A DNA stretch of 64,000 nt from Prosapia bicincta (Eukaryota > Arthropoda > Insecta > Hemiptera > Cercopidae). Shown in pieces: positions 57,330-64,000 of the stretch. How positions within the stretch are numbered: position 1 is the first letter of the stretch; each line of letters opens with the position of its first letter. The translations under genes and the position numbers were made by a program. The notes below the pieces were generated by a model, which saw only the letters and a program-made list of their open reading frames with translations, had not been told where the DNA came from and made no database searches. The stretch lies in NCBI GenBank assembly GCA_036971475.1, contig JBAIZL010000002.1:333103820-333167819 (forward strand), given 5' to 3'.

Positions 57330-58131
57330 ATTTGTCATGACATACAACCGTCTTCAAAGATTTGTTCGTCTCAGTAACATAATCATGACCGTAATAAAAC
57401 AGCTTTTTCAACCGTCAACGCTGTGCCAACAACCACACCATCTGCCGGGAGTGAGGGAAACACTCACCATACTAGTTAACAAAGGACAGATATGTCACAA
57501 AGGTGGTTCTCTGCTGCCATTCCCAGGATCGGCGATGATAGAAATGAAGTCGGTACAGGTTGAGGAGTACGTACCTCGCTAAGCAGATCTATCATTTCGC
57601 AACTAAAGGAGCTCCTTCACAAAAGGAACAATTTGGTGTGTTTGTCCAAGACGGCAATATATATGCTATCATGCCATCAGATACCCCCAAGATTATCAGC
57701 CACGCGGACAGATCCGCCGCAGGAGAACGTGGTCGGAGGTATAATGCTGTCCAAAGTAGGGATTGTCATAGTCGGAGATCAGTTCCACCATAGAGATAGT
57801 GTTCTCCATCGAAGAAACGATCAGTTGATAAACGTCGCAGAAACTGGCCGTTGTTACAATGCTTTGCAATATCCAGCTATCTTCTCAGATTTCAATGTTA
57901 AGACGATAAATCTAGTGAATGTTGCAAACATCTGGTGCAATGAACCTTTCCGCATACAGCTTAGTGATTCGGAGTAACGCGAGCAATTATATTTTGAAAT
58001 GGTTGCAGTTGTTTCACCAGTATATTGTAGATATGTATGCAAAGATTGAAACAGAACGTTTGATATTCCTTCATTTTAATCAACCAAACTCAGCTCCGAA
58101 GATTAAATTCTTTTGTGAGAAAAAGTTGTAA
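57330..58131 (+). pseudogene. Helitron replication-initiator / helicase fragment, multiply frameshifted
   Basis: Pieces of the Helitron N-terminal (helitron-like/Rep-associated) region appear in the right order but in changing frames. In order: KGQICHKGGSLLP (about 57482-57520), IISQLKELLHKRNN (about 57590-57632), KIISHADRSAAGERGRRYN (about 57690-57745), VGIVIVGDQF...RDSVLHRR...NALQYPAIF (about 57755-57890), and LFHQYIVDMYAKIETERL (about 58008-58062). The family typically reads 'GQIYHRIGSLLP', 'ADK.P.GEH.RR.N', 'VVIVGDQ...RDIV', 'YDALQYPLIF' and 'FHQ.IVDMYAKIE.ERL'. At least four frame changes and several stops make it non-functional. No 5' TC or 3' CTRR hairpin ends were identified, and the helicase domain is absent. 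Confidence 0.85.
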
Positions 58132-58796
58132 AAGACGGCCAAACTACACACCTTGGAAACCTATTTTGCCATACAAAATACAGTATATTTCTAGGTCACC
58201 AGCTGTGCAACGTTTATGGTACCAGTGGATAATCCAGTGCTGCATTATGAAATACTAGAACAACTCGTAATAAAATGAAGCGGCTTTACTCCACATTTCT
58301 CATCCATGCGACCACATGTGCCGCTGCGAAGCGTGACAGGATACAGGCTAGTTATTTGTAAAATCCAAAACCAGCAAAATGTTAATTATTTATCACGCTG
58401 CATATACTCTGAGCTGTTCGGAAAACTTGATTTGTCTTATACACCAAGAATCGTCTGTGCTCCTATTTAACGATCAATTTACTGAAAATAAAATTGAAAG
58501 TATTGAAGAATTGAAAGTAATGGACACTTAAAATATTTAACCATCTATACTCCACTTCGAGTAGAACTGTTGTAGGGATTTTTACGACAGTGTAAACATC
58601 CGGAGATTAACTAATTGTCCCGGCGATTTACAAAAATAAAATATGATGATTAATGTTAACAGCTGTTTTCGTCCTCACTCAGAGGTTGTTTGGAGGTTAT
58701 GTTTAATCCATTTAGAAATACAATTTTGTATTGAATATATCTAGAAGTATCATATATTTAAATAAATCATGTGATAATCAGTTTTTTTTTAATTCC
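58132..58796. other. Gene-free sequence after the Helitron fragment
   Basis: This may be further decayed Helitron, but no motif is recognisable. The segment TTAACAGCTGTTTTCG...TCAGAGGTTGTTTGGAGGTT at 58655-58700 resembles GCTAACAGCAGTTTTTCC...TTAGAGGTTATTTGGAGGTT at 63390-63430, a second dispersed pair. Confidence 0.4.
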
Positions 58797-59097
58797 TTCA
58801 ATTAGCTCACACTCTTCTGATATAGGCCTATATCTTGTACAAATTTCCAATCGTTAATAAAATCCTTTTTTATTTATCCAATCAAGTTCAAATACATTTT
58901 TTTTAAACCTAAAGTGATTGGCAATTAAAGTTAATAAAGTTTTTTTCAAATATTTCCTCAATAATAACATTTAAAATTTTGGGGTTTATCCGGATTCGAA
59001 CTGAGTGTCTTCATGTTCAAAGTATAGCGTGCTCTGGCACTGCGCCAACTTTCTAATACCAAGAAATGAATTTATCAAAAACGTATGAATTTTTTAC
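58797..59097 (-). mobile_element. tRNA-derived SINE, copy 2
   Basis: On the - strand the head reads AGTTGGCGCAGTGCCAGAGC (A-box region), ACTTTGAAC (anticodon-loop-like) and CAGTTCGAATCCGG (a good B box). The body ends with AAATATTTGAAAAAA, TTTTATTAACGATT, TTGTACAAGATATA and GTGAGCTAATTGAA, as in the copy at 11706-12000. The copies are diverged in the anticodon region and internal A-runs. The shared sequence again begins about 50 bp before the tRNA-like head. The B box is better preserved here than in copy 1. Confidence 0.78.
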
Positions 59098-59853
59098 CTC
59101 GTCTGGGTGACGTAGAAACCTCCATTGTACAACCTTAAACTGTTGCCATGGTTACCACAAAATATCATAAATAGCGCTGTAAGGTTAAAAATGAATTAAA
59201 CGAATAAAATAAACAAACTGGAAATCAGTAAAGCATGATATTTTTTTTGACCTTAGTAGGAATTTACTTTAAAACATTTTTATATTACCCTACTTGTTAT
59301 TACTTGTAGTTACGTTTCTTTATTGTATATTAGTATTGAGTTAGAATATATGTATAAGAAAAATCATACTGTTTCTTAATACGTGAACTGTAAATATAGT
59401 CATATAATATATCGAGTTGTTAATTAGTGATTTCAATTATGTTTACTTCATTTTTAGGAATGATGTAATAAGATTGAGGAGTAAAATGTAAAAGTAATGA
59501 ACTGTTATATTTAAACTTGGGAAATGAAATAGATTAAAAACATGGAAGAGGTCGTGACATAGAAATTCATTTACCAAAGGATCACCAGAATAAAAGTTAG
59601 ATGTAGCCAGGCTCTAATAAAGCAGTACAAATGAATGGTGTCGGCAGAACTTAATCACCTATATTTTACTCTTTTTTTATTGGGCACTTAGATTAGATTA
59701 TACCATATCTTGAATTTTTACTGGTTGTAGAGAAAATTCATATATTGTTTTGTAATTTTGTGGTTATTTTTAAAATATATTGTAATTTATTATTTTATGA
59801 ACTGATACACAACTGCAACTTTATGGTCTGCATTGCACTATCTGTATGACATT
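59098..59853. other. Gene-free AT-rich sequence
   Basis: No open frames of note or repeats. It may include the 3' UTR of the non-LTR element lying to the right on the - strand. Confidence 0.4.
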
Positions 59854-60249
59854 TTAAGTATTTAAAAATAAATCATATACATAAAGACTGGGATTTATAT
59901 ATCCATTGAATGATTTATGAACTAGAAGGGACCTAATGGGTTTGTATTCCTTACCAAGAACCCACTTGCCCTTCGGTGTTAGCGCCTCAATACCAAACCA
60001 CTTCATTCTGGTGGACCATAACGCGGGGCTTTCACAGAGTAAATAGAGTTTATTTTCCTCTTGGTCCTCACTGCATCTCACGCAACCATGGAATCTAGTT
60101 CCCCCCTCAGATTCCCTTGGTCTGTGACCAGTTCCACTACCTAGAGACATCTGTCTAGGTGGTGTTGGTTGTAGCCTGCTCAGTGAGAGTAGTTCTTTAT
60201 CCCTCCTAGTATCCCCAAAGAACCCTGCTCTTGTTACAGACCAAGTCTG
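59854..60249 (-). pseudogene. Non-LTR retrotransposon pol, C-terminal zinc-knuckle end
   Basis: An open - strand frame of 131 codons without a start of its own. It contains RRDKELLSLSRLQPTPPRQM, then TGHRP, then the Cys/His-type motif GCVRCSEDQEENKLYLLCES followed by PALWSTRMKWFG. This order (…LSR…TGH…C..C..E.E…HLLCECPAL…R…G) is the conserved C-terminal end of I/Jockey-type non-LTR pol proteins, after RNase H. In this copy the His of the LLC motif is replaced (LYLLCES), so the zinc knuckle is probably defective. It connects on its 5' side, through the 114-bp array, with the RNase H segment at 62697-62957. Confidence 0.8.
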
Positions 60250-60300
60250 TCAATGTGTGCAGTAATCCTCTTCCGTCCCTTTCGAGACGGCGCATATACT

Positions 60301-62692
60301 GGCCTCAGCAACCCCATGTGCGACCCCCTTGTTTGGCTAAGGCATCAGCTCTTTCATCGCCTTTCCCGGAGTCCAGGTTAGGTTGAGATAGTTGTATTTA
60401 CCCAAATCTGACTAGGCCTCAGCAACCCCATGTGCGACCCCCTTGTTTGGCTAAGGCATCAGCTCTCTCATCGCCTTTCCCGGAGTTCAGGTTAGGTTGA
60501 GACAGTTGTATTTACCCAAATCTGACTAGGCCTCAGCAACCCCATGTGCGACCCCCTTGTTTGGCTAAGGCATCAGCTCTCTCATCGCCTTTCCCGGAGT
60601 CCAGGTTAGGTTGAGACAGTTGTATTTACCCAAATCTGACTAGGCCTCAACAACCCCATGTGCGACCCCCTTGTTTGGCTAAGGCATCAGCTCTCTCATC
60701 GCCTTTCCCGGAGTTCAGGTTAGGTTGAGACAGTTGTATTTACCCAAATCTGACTAGGCCTCAGCAACCCCATGTGCGACCCCCTTGTTTGGCTAAGGCA
60801 TCAGCTCTCTCATCGCCTTTCCCGGAGTCCAGGTTAGGTTGAGACAGTTGTATTTACCCAAATCTGACTAGGCCTCAGCAACCCCATGTGCGACCCCCTT
60901 GTTTGGCTAAGGCATCAGCTCTCTCATCGCCTTTCCCGGAGTCCAGGTTAGGTTGAGATAGTTGTATTTACCCAAATCTGACTAGGCCTCAGCAACCCCA
61001 TGTGCGACCCCCTTGTTTGGCTAAGGCATCAGCTCTCTCATCGCCTTTCCCGGAGTTCAGGTTAGGTTGAGACAGTTGTATTTACTCAAATCTGACTAGG
61101 CCTCAGCAACCCCATGTGCGACCCCCTTGTTTGGCTAAGGCATCAGCTCTCTCATCGCCTTTCCCGGAGTCCAGGTTAGGTTCAGACAGTTGTATTTACC
61201 CAAATCTGACTAGGCCTCAGCAACCCCATGTGCGACCCCCTTGTTTGGCTAAGGCATCAGCTCTCTCATCGCCTTTCCCGGAGTCCAGGTTAGGTTGAGA
61301 TAGTTGTATTTACCCAAATCTGACTAGGCCTCAGCAACCCCATGTGCGACCCCCTTGTTTGGCTAAGGCATCAGCTCTCTCATCGCCTTTCCCGGAGTTC
61401 AGGTTAGGTTGAGACAGTTGTATTTACCCAAATCTGACTAGGCCTCAGCAACCCCATGTGCGACCCCCTTGTTTGGCTAAGGCATCAGCTCTCTCATCGC
61501 CTTTCCCGGAGTCCAGGTTAGGTTGAGACAGTTGTATTTACCCAAATCTGACTAGGCCTCAACAACCCCATGTGCGACCCCCTTGTTTGGCTAAGGCATC
61601 AGCTCTCTCATCGCCTTTCCCGGAGTTCAGGTTAGGTTGAGACAGTTGTATTTACCCAAATCTGACTAGGCCTCAGCAACCCCATGTGCGACCCCCTTGT
61701 TTGGCTAAGGCATCAGCTCTCTCATCGCCTTTCCCGGAGTCCAGGTTAGGTTGAGATAGTTGTATTTACCCAAATCTGACTAGGCCTCAGCAACCCCATG
61801 TGCGACCCCCTTGTTTGGCTAAGGCATTAGCTCTCTCATCGCCTTTCCCGGAGTTCAGGTTAGGTTGAGACAGTTGTATTTACCCAAATCTGACTAGGCC
61901 TCAGCAACCCCATGTGCGACCCCCTTGTTTGGCTAAGGCATCAGCTCTCTCATCGCCTTTCCCGGAGTCCAGGTTAGGTTGAGATAGTTGTATTTACCCA
62001 AATCTGACTAGGCCTCAGCAACCCCATGTGCGACCCCCTTGTTTGGCTAAGGCATCAGCTCTCTCATCGCCTTTCCCGGAGTCCAGGTTAGGTTGAGACA
62101 GTTGTATTTACCCAAATCTGACTAGGCCTCAACAACCCCATGTGCGACCCCCTTGTTTGGCTAAGGCATCAGCTCTCTCATCGCCTTTCCCGGAGTTCAG
62201 GTTAGGTTGAGACAGTTGTATTTACCCAAATCTGACTAGGCCTCAGCAACCCCATGTGCGACCCCCTTGTTTGGCTAAGGCATCAGCTCTCTCATCGCCT
62301 TTCCCGGAGTCCAGGTTAGGTTGAGACAGTTGTATTTACCCAAATCTGACTAGGCCTCAACAACCCCATGTGCGACCCCCTTGTTTGGCTAAGGCATCAG
62401 CTCTCTCATCGCCTTTCCCGGAGTTCAGGTTAGGTTGAGACAGTTGTATTTACCCAAATCTGACTAGGCCTCAGCAACCCCATGTGCGACCCCTTGTTTG
62501 GCTAAGGCATCAGCTCTTTCATCGCCTTTCCCGGAGTTCAGGTTAGGTTGAGACAGTTGTATTTACCCAAATCTGACTAGGCCTCAGCAACCCCATGTGC
62601 GACCCCCTTGTTTGGCTAAGGCATCAGCTCTCTCATCGCCTTTCCCGGAGTTCAGGTTAGGTTGAGACAGTTGTATTTACCCAAATCTGACT
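60301..62692 (-). repeat. 114-bp array of 21 copies, expanded from the RNase H domain of a non-LTR retrotransposon
   Basis: GGCCTCAGCAACCCCATGTG recurs every 114 bp (60301, 60415 and so on); one unit near 62491 lacks a C. On the - strand each unit encodes GKGDERADALAKQGGRTWG, the C-terminal RNase H motif whose D in 'ERADALAK' is the last catalytic acid. It is preceded in another frame by QIWV, the position of the usual W-V-P-G-H. Units contain stops (GC*GL, FG*IQL), so no protein spans the array. Copies fall into two alternating types (GAGTCC / GAGTTC, with AGATAG / AGACAG), suggesting expansion partly as dimers. Confidence 0.92.
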
Positions 62693-62696
62693 AAGC

Positions 62697-62957
62697 AGTT
62701 ACAGTTTCCGCCTCCCAGGCTAGTGGTGCCGGCTTTGCCTGTAGCCTTCAGAGCTAAGTGGCTGTCAGAGCAGATCCAAATAGTCTTGCCCCTCCTGCCA
62801 GTCCCTACTACTTCTTCAAAGCGTAGCTTGATTGCGAGCACTTCCTCGTGGAAAAGTGAATTGTAGTCCTTCGGACGTAGATATAAACTGTCTTAGTATC
62901 TCCCTCCAACTCCCGTTTTCGTCTTAGAGTCATCAGTGACGTAATTTGGGTCTACTC
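62697..62957 (-). pseudogene. Non-LTR retrotransposon RNase H domain, N-terminal part
   Basis: On the - strand: VTDDSKTKTGVGG (the TDGSK strand with the first catalytic Asp), then SLYLRPKDYNSLFHEEVLAI (the F-x-A-E helix with the catalytic Glu), then KTIWICSDSHLALKATG (the SDS/A-A-L strand with the third catalytic Asp). This is followed by SLGGGNCNCLVRFG, where the frame breaks as the 114-bp array begins. Stops and a frameshift (GRY*DSL) show decay. The reverse transcriptase that should lie further right is not recognisable, so the element is also 5'-truncated. Confidence 0.8.
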
Positions 62958-64000
62958 TCATCCTACGTCCGTCCTTGCCGTTGCTAATAAATGAATATCC
63001 AGCCGAATACAGAGAAAGAAAGGAGCGTGTGTTTCTTTAATTTTGGTTTAAATTATTGTTAAACTTTTTCAAAAGTCGCGGAAGTAAATATTTTATTTCA
63101 CTATAAATAGAATTTATTCATGAGAAAATGAGATGATAAACTGTTTGAAACAATTTCTTATAACTTTCCTATTTCATAAGTTCTTATAATACTATAAAAT
63201 TATAGTATCGAATTATTTTTTCTGTCATAAAAATTGCCAAAACAATTTAAATTTTCGATGTGTAGATTTTTTTAAACACTTCTAAGAAAGTTTCCTGCCG
63301 GAGTAAAACTCTGCACATGCGATGCCACATTTCCGAAGATACACGACTTGTCCCGAATATTTCAGGAACCCAAACACGACGGTAGATAGACGCTAACAGC
63401 AGTTTTTCCTTAGAGGTTATTTGGAGGTTGTATTAAAAAAAAATTAAATTAAATTAAGTTTATATTCGGAAACATAGTATGCATGATTATGTGATATCGG
63501 AACTATGTGATAAAATATTATTTGTTCAACACCTGGTTTTATTTCTTACATGTTATGTTACTTCATGTATTATTCATTATGAATTTGAAATATTAAAGAT
63601 TCTTATTAGATTTTTTTTATTTGCTAGTGAAATATTATACATTGTTGAGATAATAACTAAAAATATAGTGGTTTTAGTGGAAACGACTTAGTTATGGTTT
63701 TTTGACAAATTATTTAATTGTCAATCTTACTACTTTATCGTTTATTTTAATATTAAAAAGATGTTATAAAACAGATCTGAAAGAAACTAGATATTTTATA
63801 ACAGTTAAGGTTATAAAGATTTTTTATAAGTCAATTCCTACTTAATTCAATAACAAGATTAAGTGGCAAAATAGAGAGCGAATTTCCTTGCCATTTTCTA
63901 TTTTCCTTTCTATGTCTGGTGTTGGACTATTATTTTTATTTGTTACTATTCGTACACTTTTTTTCGTTGCTTGCATTGTGTTTAGTTTCTTTTCGCTTTC
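62958..64000. other. Gene-free AT-rich sequence to the window end
   Basis: A possible old fragment of a dispersed repeat lies at 63390-63430 (see 58655-58700), and TCAATTCCTACTTAATTCAA at 63832 resembles TCAATTCCTACTTAGGTCAA at 38848. The 70-codon frame at 63479-63691 is AT-driven and has no motif. No transporter exon is seen. Confidence 0.4.

Overview
The window is eukaryotic nuclear DNA, very probably from an insect with a large, repeat-rich genome (the order cannot be fixed). It is AT-rich. It carries one spliced gene fragment with GT/AG junctions, tRNA-derived SINEs, an RTE-type 3' tail, Penelope-like, non-LTR, Helitron and pogo-like transposon remains, and no operon-like coding. About 26 kb (roughly 40%) lies in long tandem arrays.

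Gene content. The only convincing host coding sequence is one exon on the + strand (46317-47399). It encodes the N-terminal half (TM1-TM6) of an SLC16-type monocarboxylate transporter. It has a 3' splice site before it, an in-frame stop upstream of the ATG, and a GTGAGT donor at 47400. I find no C-terminal half downstream, so the next intron runs at least 16.6 kb to the window edge and holds everything to the right. The sequence to the left is either 5' intron or intergenic.

Tandem arrays, left to right: 138 bp x about 5.5 (2430-3193); about 20 bp x 8 (4121-4280); a decayed array of about 75 bp (7765-8320); 99-101 bp x 5 (10681-11191); 51 bp x about 188 with multi-kb internal duplication (15566-25136); 186/187 bp x about 24 (34113-38730); 61 bp x 78 (41141-45898); 183 bp x 20 (48159-51821); 114 bp x 21 (60301-62692). 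The 186-bp family also occurs as scattered diverged single copies. The 114-bp array is an internal expansion of the RNase H domain of a non-LTR retrotransposon whose flanking pieces are still recognisable on the - strand.

Mobile elements. Three Penelope-like (PLE) loci (30287-30999, 32191-32818, 56941-57138) are inverted-repeat structures. Their arms carry small hammerhead-ribozyme-like motifs with different but compensating stem sequences and palindromic stem III. One lies across the last codons of its own ORF. A fourth, decayed copy is at 33788. Other elements are a two-member tRNA-derived SINE family (11706-12000 +, 58797-59097 -), an RTE/SINE-type insertion just behind the transporter exon, a 662-bp pogo/Tigger-like element with TA duplication, a frameshifted Helitron fragment, several MITE-like inverted-repeat elements and a dispersed CAGCTG-rich family.

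The most noteworthy points are the covarying hammerhead set in the PLEs and the conversion of an RNase H segment into a satellite. Long stretches between these features show nothing recognisable and are stated as such.
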